This document shows, piece after piece, positions 21,236-33,149 of a stretch of 64,000 nucleotides of DNA. The stretch's first letter is position 1, and each line of letters begins with the position of its first letter. The stretch is from Podocnemis expansa (lineage: Eukaryota; Chordata; Testudines; Podocnemididae). The notes under the pieces are model-generated. The model saw nothing but the letters and a program-made list of their open reading frames with translations, had not been told where the DNA came from and searched no databases. Location of the stretch: contig ML681994.1 in NCBI GenBank assembly GCA_007922195.1, forward strand, positions 46,078,314-46,142,313, in the 5' to 3' direction. The position numbers and the translations under genes are program-made.

Positions 21236-22169
21236 CTCTCCCCATTGGGCTTGGAGGGAGGCCATTCTGCCTAACTATATCAAACAGTCTAAAAGTTGAG
21301 GTCTCTAACTTTCTGGTCAGGACAGAGCAGCACACCATGTACTTCTCATCCTCTTTTCTGGCACAGACAGTAATCTACAGTGTTTAGCTCTTGCCTTCTG
21401 GGTAGGGCAAAGTAATAGAGAGTCTTTAGCCCAAGCCTCCTGGCTGGGGTAGACAGCAATTAACACATTCTGGGGACTCTAAGCCTCAGACAGTGTAATG
21501 CAGGGATCATGGGGAGCATCTGACACCAGCTTATGTGAAGGCTGGGTGCAAGAGGCACTGATGGCTCCATGGGCCATGGCGGTGCCCCCTGCTCTACCCA
21601 TCCCCAGTTCCCTGCCCATGCTTCACCCCCAGCCTCCACATGCCAAGACAGGAAGAGTTGGCCCAGTCTGCCCCAGGTGACCCAGACTGGGCCAGGCCCA
21701 AGGCCACAGCTACCACCCTCCTCTAGTGCAAGGAGTGCAGCATTGGGTCTGGTACAGGTAGAGCATGAGCTGCACCCCAGAGAGAAAAGGGGACTAGCTC
21801 ACCCCACATGGGGCAATCTAGGTGGACTCAGCTTTCCATCACCACCTTCCCTAAGGCTACCCTACCCCCTGCTTCTTCCTCTTCACCCTATCCATGCTGT
21901 CTATGCCTCTTCAGGCTGAGGGAAAAGAAGCATGAACAGCAGGTGAGGCAACCTCCAGGGAGGGACCCAAGTGGTGGATGGGGCAGTCTCTGGGGAGGGG
22001 ACCAAGCAGCAGAGCTTCTTCTGGTGGCTGCCTCCCCAAGCCATTATACTGTCACTTAGCTTCAGCCCAGAGGAGACAGCGATCACAATCAAGGGGCCCA
22101 CAATCTCCTGGCTGGGGCAAGCCATAAACAGCATAGACCTGCCAGCCAAGGGTGAGGAGGGGTCGGCAA
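21236..22169. other. Unassigned, partly GC-rich sequence
   Basis: No gene is supported. Overlapping frames on both strands (60-120 codons) at 21500-22170 follow from GC-rich composition and show no domain. Confidence 0.4.
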
Positions 22170-22978
22170 CAGGGGTTAAAGTATAATTTGGGGCCTCTGG
22201 AACCCTCCTAAATTTCTGGGGCCCCTCACACAGGTCTGGGCCCCCTTCACCCACCTCAGCCACTGCTCCCCCAAATTCCTGCCCCTACCCTAGCTACTGC
22301 CCCCAGTATCCACTCCTGTCTCTAGTATTCCCCCGGCCACCAATCCCACCCCCAAAAACCACACCCTGCCCCCAGTACTCAGCCCCAGCCCCCAATACCC
22401 TCTCCCCAGGCCCCAATACCCACCTCCAAGATCTACCTCCTGCCCCCTATACCCACCCCCAAAATCCACTCCCCGACCCCAATACCCAACCCTAGATTGG
22501 GTGCCCCACGATGCGGACAGGGTCCCTCCCCCCGTGTGAGCATCCCACTCCTGAAGGGGAGCGCAGCCCGGCTGCCCCAACCCTCACCAGCAGCCATGCA
22601 CCAGGGTAGGAAAGAATGGCCCCTAACTCCCCTTCCTGCAAGCTGCACTTTGAGGCTTCTGCCTGTAGCGCAGCTTGTGCATGTGCAGGGGAACTGGGGT
22701 GGCTGACATAGCTCCCTGCTCTCCCCTGCTCTTCTGAAATGCACCCGGACGGTGTTCCAAGGCCTGCTATTTTTAGGGGCTCAGTGTTCCAGGGCCCCTG
22801 AAAATAGAAAATGAAACCAGAACACTGCATTCCGGGCTCCACTATTTTAAATGGCGGGCTCTGGAATGCAGCATTCCAGCTCCATTTTCTACTTTTAGGG
22901 GGCCCAGAATGCTGGGCCCCTAAAAATACTGGACCCTGGAATTCTGTTCCAGTGTGTTCCGGCTTATTTTAACCCCTG
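22170..22978. mobile_element. hAT-like element with GC-rich interior
   Basis: The ends are CAGGGGTTAAAGTATAA and, inverted, CAGGGGTTAAAATAAGC. The flanks are GTCGGCAA (22162-22169) and GTTGGCAG (22979-22986), an 8-bp duplication with two transition differences. The right third has alternating TTTTTAGGGGCTC and CCCCTAAAAATA modules. The same modules occur at 38455-38640 and 58320-58640. No transposase is encoded. Confidence 0.75.
22290..22500. repeat. C-rich irregular tandem repeat
   Basis: About seven units of 20-32 bp begin with CCCCCAGTA or CCCCAATACCCAC. It lies within the hAT-like element at 22170-22978. Confidence 0.7.
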
Positions 22979-23741
22979 GTTGGCAGCATTGGGATAAGAG
23001 GACTCAGGCTCACCCTGCTCCACTAAGTCCCAGCCCAACGGGCTAATAGTGACAAGGGATCCCACTGAAACACAGTGGCTTATCTCCCAGAAACACATCC
23101 CTGCTAATGTCTGGTTCTCTTGGACTACTTCCTACCACCCCTTCCTTGGGTGGCTCCATAGGCCATGGGTCCTCAGACTCCTTGGGATAAACAGCAGATG
23201 GCAATCCCAGCAGCTCCTCTCCAAAGTTTGTCTCCTGCAGAGTAAGGAACAACATCCTTCCCTGGCTCCAGCTCACCTGAGGGACCTGTTTCTTATACCT
23301 CCTGTTTCACCCCTCTGTTTTTATGGTAGGAAGTATGTGGCTAGTTTGGCTCCATGCACCAGGGGACGTAGGGCAGTTCCTCCCCATTAGGCTCAGTGGG
23401 AGGCAAAACCACTGTGCTTTTCTACAAATGACATTATGATATGTTCTGACTTATTATCTATCCTTTTCCTAATGTTTCCTAACATTGTGTTAGCTTTTCT
23501 GACTGCTGTAACACACTGAACAGATGTTTCCACAGAACTACCCAGAATGACTCCAAGATCTCTTTCTAAAGTAGTAACAGGTAATTTAGATCCCATCAGT
23601 TTTATGTATAGTTGGAATTATGTTTTCCAGTTTACATTACTTTGCATTTATTAACATTAAATTTCATCTGCCATACAATTGTCCAGTCACCCTTTTTGTG
23701 AGATCACTTTGTAGCTCTTCACAGACTGCTTTGGATTTAAC

Positions 23742-23850
23742 TGCCTGTGGGATTTTCTCCCACAAAAGCTCATGTGATAAATAAATCTGTTAGTCTTTAA
23801 GTGCCACAGTTTTGCTGAACTAGACTAATACGGCTGCCACTTTGGAACTT
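23742..23850 (+). repeat. Penelope-tail repeat inside CR1
   Basis: GGGATTTTCTCCCACAAAAG through AAGTGCCACAGTTTTGCTG and GACTAATACGGCTGCCAC, in plus orientation, is inserted between two adjacent stretches of the minus-strand CR1. Confidence 0.75.
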
Positions 23851-24141
23851 GAATAATTTTGTATCACTTGCAAATTTTGCCACTTCACTATTTACCTCTT
23901 TTTCCAGATCATTTATGAATATGTTGAACAGCTCTGGTCCCACCATTTACCTCTCTCCATTTTGAAAACATCATTTATTCCTACTCTTTGTTTCCAGCCT
24001 TTTAACTAATTACTGATTCTGAGAGGACCCAGTTTCTTATCCCGTGACTTCTCAGTTTGCTTAAGAGCCTTTGGAGAGGGACTTTGTCAAAGGCTTTCAG
24101 AAAGTCCAACATCACCCTTAACCACAAGTTTGACACCCTTA

Positions 24142-25234
24142 GGCTATGTCTACACTTGGCCTGTCAATTCAAATTCCTGAATTCGAATTGGTCAACTCAA
24201 ATTAATAATTATTCATTCAAATTGAATGAATTCAAATTGACATGGCCACACCAGAAACTCCAATTTGAATTGGCATGTCCATGGACTGGACTTGCCAATT
24301 TGAATTGGAGGAGGGCATCATATTAGGTGTGGCAAGATGGCTGTGAAAAATAGCCACTGCCACAGCCAATCCCCTGCCAGGCTCTGGCACGCTGAGCTAG
24401 GCACAGGGAAAAGCATCCCCTGCCCAGCTCCAGTGCTGGAGAAGGCATCCGCAGGGGTGCCTTGGCGGTGGGCGGCCAGTGGAGCAGAAGCTGCCCGCTG
24501 GGGGTGCTTTCCCAGCAGGCAGCCAGAGCTGCAGAGGCTGCCTGCCAGGGTGCCTTGGCAGTGGGCAGCCAGCCCGGGACAAGCTGCCCGCCAGGGTGCC
24601 TTGGCAGTGGAGGGCCAGCCCAGGAGAAGCTTCCCAGAGGGGTGCCTTGCCGGGGGGGGGGGCAGCCAGCCTGGGAAAAGCCACCCCCCAGGGTGCCTTG
24701 CCAGCGGCTCGCCAGCGGGCCAGAAGCTGCCCACCTGGGTGCCTTGGTGGTGGGCGGCCAGTGGGGCAGAAGCCACCTGCCAGGGGTGCTTTCTTGGCAG
24801 GTGGCCAGCACAGAAGAAGCCGTCAGCCACAGTGCCTTGGGGGCACCCCAGCGGGGCTGGAGCGGGGGCTGGGGTCCCTATCCCCAGCCCCGGGACAGGA
24901 TCCCCATTGCTCCCCCCAGCCACATTGCACTTTTGGGGCTGCTGCCCCTGGTACTGAAGGGATGGTCTTTCTCCCAGGATGCATGCCACCCTGGGACAAA
25001 GGTCATCCCTTGTCAATTCGAACTCAGTGAGCTCGAATTGACATGGCCACACTGGTTCCGATTGCCCCTGACTTCAATGTCAAACGAAGATTGACAAATT
25101 TGAAGTCAGCTTTCATCAATTCGAACTGAGGAGTGCCTCAGTTCGAACGGGTGAAAGGGGGTATGTCCATGCTCTTAATAGAATTCGAATTGATGACAGT
25201 CAATTTGAATTCTCCTCTAAGTGTAGACACACAT
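24142..25234. mobile_element. Harbinger-type MITE with TTA duplication and minisatellite
   Basis: The ends are GGCTATGTCTACACTTGG and, inverted, ATGTGTGTCTACACTTAG. The flanks are TTA (24139-24141) and TTA (25235-25237). Joining the flanks restores the CR1 reading CACCCTTAAAGAATTCC. Subterminal regions consist of AATTCGAATTGACA-like palindromes. The central part is a 46-bp minisatellite. Long frames on both strands (206, 210 and 244 codons) overlie the minisatellite and are not genes. Confidence 0.85.
24453..24840. repeat. GC-rich minisatellite, about 46-bp unit
   Basis: About eight units begin with AGGGTGCCTTGGCAGTGGGC and continue GCCAGCCCGGGACAAGCTGC. Unit lengths vary from 46 to 48 bp. 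It lies in the middle of the Harbinger-type MITE at 24142-25234. Confidence 0.85.
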
Positions 25235-25448
25235 TTAAAGAATTCCAAGAGATTGATGAGGCATGGTTTCCCTTTATGAAGCGTGTTGACCCATCCTCAA
25301 CAGATCATGCTCATCTATATATCTGACAATTCTTTTCTTTGTTACAGTTTCAACCAATTTGCCTGGTACTGAATTTAGGCTTACCAGCCTGCAGTTGCCA
25401 AGCTCACCCCTTGAGCTTTTTTGGTATCACATTAGCTACCCTGTAGTC

Positions 25449-25783
25449 CAGGGGCATAGCCAACCCCTGTTTTCTGGCTTGACCCCTGCAAGTGCAGGGT
25501 GGGCCTTGCCAAGGGCAGCTGCCCTCTCCTCAGGGAAGGGGAGATCCACTGCACCTGGGCTGGCAGCAGCATGATCTTTGCAGCTGCGGGGCTCACCAGC
25601 AGTCAATGGCTGGAAGCAGAGCAGAGGCGCTGGCACCTCTGCCCCACTCATAGCCACCAGCTGTGGGGTGGTCCCTTGGCCACAGTGGTGAAATTCACAC
25701 CATTGTTGGGGGCTAAGGGGTATGGGCCTCAGGGCTGAGTAGGTGGGCCTGGCTCACCCAGGTTTACCTGTGGCTATGCTCTA
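25449..25783. mobile_element. hAT-type MITE inside CR1
   Basis: The left end is CAGGGGCATAGCCAACC and the right end, inverted, TAGAGCATAGCCACAGG. The flanks are CTGTAGTC (25441-25448) and ATGTAGTC (25784-25791), an 8-bp duplication with one difference. The CR1 sequence continues across it. Confidence 0.75.
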
Positions 25784-26060
25784 ATGTAGTCCTCTCACAC
25801 ACAAACTGATCTAAGTGATAGGTTACATACCATGGCTAGTAGTTGTGCCATTTCATATTTAAGTTCCTTCAGAACCCTTGGGCGAATACTCTTTGGTCCT
25901 GGTGACTTATTACTGTTTAATTTATCAAATTGTTTTAAAAACTTCCTCTATTTATTCCTTAGTTTGAGACAGTTCCTTAGATTTGTCACCTAATTGCTAC
26001 AAAATAGTCAGTTAATATCCTATCTGTGTTTTTCCCAACTGGTCCATTTGACTTTCCTGC

Positions 26061-28560
26061 TTATCAGAAAAGCAACAGATATAGGAAGAAGGCTTTTGAC
26101 TGTGAAGACTGTGACACACAGACAGTATAAAAATAAATAAAATTCCAACAACATGAACATCTCAGTCTTTGCACTGGTCAATCTTTCCATTGACCTCTGT
26201 GGGCTTTGGATGAGGCCTATACATCACCAACTCACTGTGTTGACATAGGCAAATCACTGAGTACAAGGCTTTGAGTATTCAGTGAAGTCACATGTGGTGC
26301 AATTAACTGGCACTGAAAGTTGTGAAATAAAACTTTATAGTATGTTAAAAAATTTACACAATATTCTAGGTGGCAAAATACTTATGCCATGTACAGTTTG
26401 CTGAATACCTTTTTTGCACCATTTCCTGAAATAGTGCTTGGGTGACATGACTCATGTTTATTTTTGTCCTGCTGTTTGTCAAACCCTATGCTGAATTCAG
26501 ATACAGATTACAGAATTTAGTTTTAAAGAGGGAACTTTACCATGACCTCAATGCTGTGTATTTTCTGACCACAGTACTGTGTATTATTCTGCAAACTGAC
26601 CTGAATCTAGAAATTCTGCAGCCAGCTAGGAGTACATTTTAAAAAGGAAGCACTTTATAGAATTATCATCTTGATATTTCACATTTCTTGATACATTACA
26701 TTAAATTCACTTCATCTTCTGTTGTCCTCAGATCATTCTATTTCAATGTGCTGCAGAGCTCTGGCTTGACAGTGGCCCAATTCAAAGTTTAGGAGCTGAC
26801 TTGACAACTGGAGCTTTTGACAGACGGGAAACTATAGGAAGTGTCATTCCAGTCTTTTGTAGACAGGGAGAGACGTGACTTAAAATTGTTTGCTTGAAGG
26901 ATGGAGTTTTGCTGAACTCCTACTTTCCCACTCCACAAAACCTATCACAGTACTGGTCTACTCCACACCTTTTGGCCTAATATCCATCAGTGGATGAATG
27001 TTTCTGCTGAATAATGAGTAGTGAAATAGTTAATCATGACAATTTAAATTGTTACTACATTTCTGGACAGATCAGACCTCTTGCAACTAGCATTTTAAGT
27101 TGTCTGCAGATTCTGAAATATGTTACTGAACTGGTATAGTCCATTTATCTGAGTTAGTGCTGACCACAGTTTAACTATAAATGTAAAGTAAGACAAAGCA
27201 TGGTCAACACTGCTCTGATGTTGTGGTTAACTGTGTGGAACACAGTTTGTCCTTGCCTACACTTAAAGATAAATCACATACTAGTTCAGCTCAACTGATT
27301 ACTGACAACCAGTTACTGAAACTATATTATTTCATAGCATAGACAAGGTCTATACCATCTCCCACTGTTTTGACTCATTCAGCTGCACTTTTGTGTAAAG
27401 TTTTCCTTAATCATGGAACCCTGGGTACCTGTCAAGGCTCCTAGAGTCTGTCTGTTCTGTTTCATTAGTGCCATATTAACATGTGAAGTGAGTTGGTTCT
27501 CTAACAGCAGCAAAATTGCTCAGACTACACTGTAAATTCCCTGAGTGTTTTAAACTTGATAATACTTGCTATATCACCTAAGACTCTAAATCAGTAGCAA
27601 TTCAGTGTCATCATAGTGATTTCCTGTGCAGTTGATCTTCATATATTATTTCTATAGTAGGAAACTAATTTACATGAAAAATAAACCTGCCACTTTTTGA
27701 CATCATTTTACTATTCTGCTCGGTAATGTTCTCTGCACAGCATCAGATAGCAGGCAATTGTTTCAAAGTTTTATTTATTAAAATAATAACCCTAAATTAG
27801 ATCTTAACTGCATTTAGACAGGACATAAAAATCCTTAATGAAAACAGCTAGGTAGGTAGCAGTTGCTGCTGAGGAATGTATAATGTATGTATGTATCTGA
27901 ACTCCAAATGAGTCTTTTGAACTCCAATGAACAGCACCTGGGAAGGTTAAGGAGTTCATTCTTGAAGACCTGCTGTACTTGCCAGCAATAACTGGAGAGG
28001 GGTTACTGTAGCACCAACACAAAGAAAACAAGAATTGCCAAGAGGTAACTAAGGCTGGCTGTATCCATATAAGGTACTTAGGAAAGACATTATTTTGCTT
28101 CCCTGATACTGATTATATCTGAAAGGTTCCTTCTGTCCTTTCCTCCCCTGCCCATATTCTTTGTAGCTCACACGCATATGTTTACCCTAACAAGGAGTTG
28201 TTGTGCTTCCATGTATCCTGCATACTAATGCATACAGAAGAGTAGCATCTATTTCTAGCAGTTCAATACAGTAGCCCGCTAGGAACTCTCACCCACTCAA
28301 ACCTAACAGGGAGGATGAAGGAATATGGCAAACCTCCAGTGTTTATCACACACAACATATTCTGTTATACTTCTACCCCAAAAGTCATTGTCAGTAACAA
28401 AATTGATGCATAGCTACATAATTTTTCACATATTAAAATATTTCTGTAGAAAACACACTATGGAAACACTCAGGCAATGCACAGATTTGGCAATAAAATA
28501 AATAATTTTAGAAGCAGGATGTAATCAAGGGCATTCCAGCCAACCTGACAAATAACAATG
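26061..28560. other. Unassigned 2.5 kb, looks unique
   Basis: No repeat family or coding exon is recognisable on either strand. The longest frames (62 and 75 codons) have no domain. This is one of the better candidates in the window for old single-copy sequence. Confidence 0.4.
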
Positions 28561-28737
28561 AGAATCATGGAAATATGTCTGAAATGGACCTCAGGAGATC
28601 ATCTAGTCCATCCCCCTACTCTGAGGCAGGGTTAAATATATCTAGCAAATCCCTGACATGTTTGTGTAACCTGGTCTTAGAAATCTCTAATGCCAGGGAT
28701 CCCACAACCTCCCTAGAAAACTTATTCCAGTGCTTAC
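28561..28737 (-). mobile_element. CR1 3' end fragment
   Basis: GAAATGGACCTCAGGAGATC, ATCTAGTCCATCCCCCTACT and CCACAACCTCCCTAGAAAAC are the antisense of a CR1 3' end. It abuts the second DIRS fragment. Confidence 0.7.
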
Positions 28738-28744
28738 CTGCAGC

Positions 28745-29712
28745 TCCAGAGACATCACACTGTGCTTGCTTGAGCGTTTGGAACACATTCTATACATCAT
28801 CAAGTCAACCTTGGTCCCCACTCAGCAAACAGAGGTCTTTGGAGCCCTGTTAGATTCCACGAAGTCAGGGGTGTTCCTTCAGACCAACCGCATCCTGGCA
28901 ATTTGATAGTTATGTCTCAGTTTGCAGTCACAACAATCCATGACAGTCCATGTATGCCTGAGCCTGTTGTACCACCAGGATGTAAATGGATATGTGGCTC
29001 AACTCCCCAGTTTGTGCCTTTGTGCTCTTCAGATGTGAGTCCGGATGGTTTACTGCCCTGCCCTGTATTCTCTAGACAGCTTGGTTTGTCTTCCTTCATC
29101 TGACCTGGGGTCCTTATATTGGTGGGAAACCCAACACAATGTGTGCCAAGGGGTACTCTTCATTCAGCCCTCTCCAAACAAGTCAGTGGTTACCAATGCA
29201 TCACTTCTGGGTTGGGGAACACATCTGGATTCACTGAGGAGGCAAGACCTGCGGTCAACACAGGAGGCCTCACTCCATATCAGTAAGCTGGAGTTTTGAG
29301 CCAGCCTGAATGCTTTGGTGCCTTCTGGGAAAGCATCAGGTATTGAGTGGTTCACATACGCATCGACAATACCAACACAGTGTTCTATGTGAACAAACAA
29401 GAGGGAGCTCACTTCAGATCCCGCTGTCTGGAGGCAATCAACCTGTGGCAATTCTGCATTGAACAAGACATCACCCAATAGCTGTTCTCTTACCAGGAGT
29501 CCAGAACCATCAGTAGTGTGGTGATTAGATTTGTGAAAGCACTTGTCTGCCTGCATCCTCCAGTCTGGGAGACGGTCTCCTTGTGGAACCTGAGCAGTTT
29601 TAGAAGCTTTAATGGAACCTCCATTTGAACCTGGTGCTTCCTTTTCATTGCTGCTGCTGTCTCAGAAAACTGCATTCTTGATAGCCATTTCCTCTGCCAG
29701 GAGGGTGTATGA
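28745..29712 (+). pseudogene. Second DIRS fragment (RT thumb, RNase H, recombinase start)
   Basis: This is a separate DIRS fragment in plus orientation. The thumb of the reverse transcriptase lies at 28770-28900 (KSTLVPTQQTEVFGALLDS across a frame change). RNase H lies at 29045-29460 (VVTNASLLGWGTHLDSL at 29168, IDNTNTVFYVNKQ near 29365). The start of the recombinase region lies at 29500-29705 (VVIRFVKALVCLHPP, then KTAFLIAISSARRV across a shift). The first RNase H aspartate box reads TNA instead of TDA, so a catalytic residue is lost. Several stops break the frames. No terminal repeats are visible; the left side is cut at a CR1 end and the right side at a MITE-like end. Confidence 0.75.
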
Positions 29713-30081
29713 CCATGTCCACACTATAGAGTTAAGCTGACTTAAGTTAAATCAATGGTCAAAGCTGCTTTAATTATATCAGTTGTGCACATCGAAACAG
29801 TGCTCCTTGTGTCAGGAGAAGTCATCCACAGTTATTGTTTTTGCATCAACAGAAAAAGGGTTGTATTGTGGATAGGCAATCCACTGAGCAACTCACCACC
29901 TCTGCAAGCCTCTGCCACTGAGAGAGCTGGGAATGGATCAAGGTTCATCATAGGGGCATGCTCACCAACCATAATGCAGTTCTTTCCTTCACATCACTCC
30001 ATGGGGTTCCAACTTAGTTTCATGCCATCTTTCAACAGTCCATGCAAACTGTGTACCTGTCATCTCTGCCTGACAACATGG
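29710..30081. other. MITE-like fragment and unassigned sequence
   Basis: ATGTCCACACTATAGAG followed by TTAAGCTGACTTAAG resembles the left end of the Harbinger-like MITEs. I see no matching right end before the CR1 begins at 30082. Confidence 0.4.
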
Positions 30082-31251
30082 CTGATCTGAAGGGGAAATG
30101 TGTCCAAAAGAGTTGGCTGCATTTTAAAGACACCCTGCTAAGGGCACAGGAAGATACCATTCTGATAAAGAAAAAGTATAGCAAATGTGGAAGGCGTCCA
30201 GAGTGGCTTAACAGAGAGCTCTGCACTGAGCTGAAGCATAAAAAGGAAGCTTACAGGAAGTGGAAGCTTGGACAGATGACTAAGGAGGCATATAAAGACA
30301 TTGCTCAGGACTGCAGGTGTAAAATCAGAAAGGCCAAAGGACAAATGGAGTTCTGACTAGAAAGGGATGTGAAGGATAACAGGAAGGGGTTCTACAAGTA
30401 TATCAATAACAAGAAGAGGATCAGGGATGGTGTAGTTCCCTTACTGAATGGGGCAGGTATCCTTGTGACAGAGGATGAGGAAAAAGCTGAAGTGCTCAAT
30501 GCTTTTTTCACTTCAGTTTTCACAGGCAGGGTCAGGTCCCAGCCCACTATACTAGGTACAGTAGATTGGAGAGAAGAAGAGAGGCCCTTGGTGACAGGAG
30601 GTCAGGTTAGGGACTACTTAAAGAAGCTAGATGTGCACAAGTCCATGGGGCCGGATGAACTGCATCCGAGGGTGCTGAGGGAGCTGGCTGATGAGATAGC
30701 AGTACTTTTGGCCATTATCTTTGAAAACTCATGGCAAACGGGGGAGGTGCCAGAGGACTGGAAAAAAGCAAATATAGTGCCTATCTTCAAGAAAGGGAAA
30801 AAGGAGGATCCGGGGAATTACAGACCTGTCAGCCTCACCTCAATCCCTGGAAAAATCATGGAGCAAGTTCTAGGCTTATTTAACCTGCAGAAGAGAAGAC
30901 TGAGGGGGGATTTGATAGCAACCTTCAACTACTTGAAGGGTTGCTCCAAGGAGGATGGAGCTCGACTGTCCTCAGTAGTAACAGAGGACAGAACAAGGAG
31001 CAATGTTTTCAAGTTACAGCTGGGGAGGTCTAGGCTGGATATTAGGAAAAACTTTCTTACTAGGCAAGTGGTGAAGCATTGGAGCACTATCTAGAAAGGT
31101 GGTGGAATCTCCATCTTCAGCTGTGTTTAAGGCCCAGCTGGACAAAACCCTGAATGGGATAATCTAGTGGGAGTGGTCCTGCTTTTTTGGCAGGGGGTTG
31201 GACTAGATGACCTTGTGGGGTCCCTTCCAACCCTATGATTCTATGATTCTG
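30082..31251 (+). pseudogene. CR1 LINE with internal deletion of the polymerase core
   Basis: A CR1 ORF2 begins in the linker after the endonuclease (WLNRELCTELKHKKEAYRKW at 30203) and continues into a 241-codon frame at 30369-31094 with [40 protein letters not shown] and then directly [14 protein letters not shown]. The jump at about 30871 removes the part between the early reverse transcriptase and the C-terminal region. The neighbouring CR1 (38781-40800) holds about 0.9 kb there. The 3' end is complete: TTGGACTAGATGACCTTGTG, then CCTATGATTCTATGATTC. The catalytic aspartates lie in the missing part. Confidence 0.85.
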
Positions 31252-31554
31252 AACTGCTGACCTGTCTGGTGATGAGCATTATGAACACAATGCAACTGGT
31301 ATAGCAGCATTCCATGAGCTGCAAAACAGACAGTAAATCAGTATTGGCTATCCTTTTGTGTGTATCATGCAAAGAAATAACTCAAGATTGTTGCTGGCCA
31401 TGATCCATCCATGCCCAAGGTAGCTAGCTGAAAATACTAAAGTGAGGGCAGGCTTCAAAGAAAAGCAGATTTAGCACTGATGAGTGACACTGAAGTCAGA
31501 ATTTCTAACTAGCCACAAATAGTACTTCTCACTGTGTGTTTGTGTCTTTCCCTA
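31252..31554. other. Unassigned gap between two CR1 copies
   Basis: Nothing recognisable. The right part may already belong to the 5' untranslated region of the next CR1. Confidence 0.4.
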
Positions 31555-31845
31555 CAGGTGATTTCTGTTAGTTGTTATTTACTGTGGGAATTGGGACTGT
31601 GATTGTGTGATTGTCTGGGAGCTATTTGTACCATTGTTCCCTGCTCACCTTTGATCACCAGCTTCAATCAGCCTTGTGATCACCCTTCCTCTGTGTGCTT
31701 AACAAGGGGCAAAGGCTGACCTAGACAGAGAAGGCCTTAAAAGCCAGTGGCTGAGCTAACAGGGTGACTGAAAACAGGGGAGTTTGAAAAGGAGTCTGGC
31801 GGGGAGTTGATGAAGCTGCTATGGTGAAGAGGAGCCACACTGCTT

Positions 31846-32889
31846 GTGCCAGCACCCCTTCTTGTCTCTTCCACCTGTGCCTGTCGCCAGACTGACATCC
31901 TGACCATGGATATCTCTACCCAGATCCTGATGTGGACTTGCAGGGACTGTGGCATGCATTTCCCTGTTATAGACAATCAGGCTGGGAAGAGGAATCAATT
32001 TGACAGGTGCCTTCTGGTGGAATCTCTCAGGAGGCAGGTCGGAGAGTTACAGGAGGAGGTGTCTAGGCTCAGGCGTATCCATGCCCTGGAGAAGTTCCTC
32101 AATAGCATCCATGAGGAGACATGCAAGGAGGAGGATACTATCCATGTGCCGAAGACTACTGCCACACCACTGGAAAAAGATGGGATGCCTATGCCAGAGG
32201 GAGGACTCTGTCAACTGGTTACCTCTGGCAGCAGATACTGCTCCACCCCTGCTCTCATCCCACCCTCCATTGTAGTGAAGAACCTTTACACAGCGCTACT
32301 GATGATGGATGAGGTGGAAGAGGAGACGACATGCACCCCCGAGGCTGGAAGGATCTCAGCCACCACAGCCAGGAGGAAATGTAGGGTTGTGATGGTTGGG
32401 GATTCACTTCTGAGGGGGGTGGAGGCACCCATCTGTTGCCTTGACAAGACCTCTTGGGAGGTATGCTGCCTGACAAGTGCCCATATCCAAGACGTTACGG
32501 AGCCATTGTTGAGAATCATCCACCCCTCTGACTACTACTCCATGCTCCTCATCCATGTGGGAACCACTGATACTGTGAGAGGTGATCCTTGGTAGATCAA
32601 AGGTGACTTCAGGGCTCTGGGAATGCGGGTGAAAGAGTTTGAAGCACAGGTGGTATTTTCCTTGATCCTTCCAGTGAAGGGTAGGGGCCTGAGCAGAGAC
32701 AGATGCATTCTGGAGGTGAATGCTTGGCTGCGAAGATGGTGTCATCAGGAGGGCTTTGGCTTCCTCAATCATGCGGTGCTGTTCCAGGAAGAGAGACAGC
32801 TAGGCAGAGATGGACTCCATCTGTCGAGGAAGGGGAAGAGTATATTTGAATGTAGAATAGTTAACCTAGTGAGGAGGGCTTTAAACTAG
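31846..32889 (+). pseudogene. CR1 ORF1: zinc-finger, coiled coil and esterase
   Basis: ORF1 of CR1 makes a nucleic-acid-binding protein with an esterase domain. The first frame (31846-32595, 249 codons) has a cysteine cluster (WTCRDCGMHF at 31933), a coiled coil (LVESLRRQVGELQEEVSRL near 32015) and the start of a SGNH-type esterase (VVMVGDSLLRG at 32386, the G-D-S box; GTTDT at 32561, in place of G-x-N-D). A TAG at 32593 interrupts it. The frame resumes at 32623-32889 with the last catalytic box (GRDGLHLSRKG near 32800), ending in RRALN and TAG just before ORF2. Apart from that stop and the N-to-T change it is well preserved. An alternative start is the methionine at 31906. Confidence 0.8.
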
Positions 32890-33149
32890 GTTTGAAGGGG
32901 GAAGGAGACCAAAGCCCACACGTAAGTCACAATGTGGGAGACCTGGGGGAAGGGATGGAACTTGGGGGTGCCGGGACTGTAACACCAGGGATAAAAGAGA
33001 GGGTAGTTGGAACATGGGCAAGAGTCAAATAATTGTCCTAGGTGTGCTAATGAAGCCCTAATACCTGAGGCAAGAGGGGGAGGATGACACCAGGAGAAAA
33101 TCAAGGAGGTAGATGCAAGAGAACTGAAAATTGACAGGGGAAAGTAGGG

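Larger units (their letters stand above)
23393..26060 (-). pseudogene. CR1-clade LINE, minus strand, three insertions
   Basis: The minus strand carries the reverse transcriptase and downstream region of a CR1-clade LINE. The frame 23596-23393 reads ERDLGVILGSS ... KANTMLGNIRKRI, near the C-terminus of ORF2. Upstream (23870-24138, then 25238-25448, then 25792-26060) the antisense bases match a conserved CR1 reverse transcriptase layout, for example TTTGAAAACATCATTTATTC and CAACCAATTTGCCTGGTACT. Stops and indels are frequent. Removing the three insertions (Penelope tail, Harbinger MITE, hAT MITE) restores continuity across each junction. The 5' part of ORF2 and ORF1 are absent, as in most LINE copies. 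Confidence 0.75.

Noticed and set aside
22290..22500. Regularly spaced C-rich repeats, checked as an array with spacers
   Set aside because: Unit length is irregular and the units merge into each other. It is a degraded tandem repeat in a vertebrate genome, not a CRISPR array.
21498..22842. Cluster of 70-120-codon frames, possible exon
   Set aside because: They overlap in many frames, follow GC content and partly fall in the hAT-like element.
24318..25094. Long frames on both strands (244, 210, 206, 183 codons)
   Set aside because: They overlie the 46-bp minisatellite in a MITE, exist in several frames at once, have biased repeated composition and show no domain.
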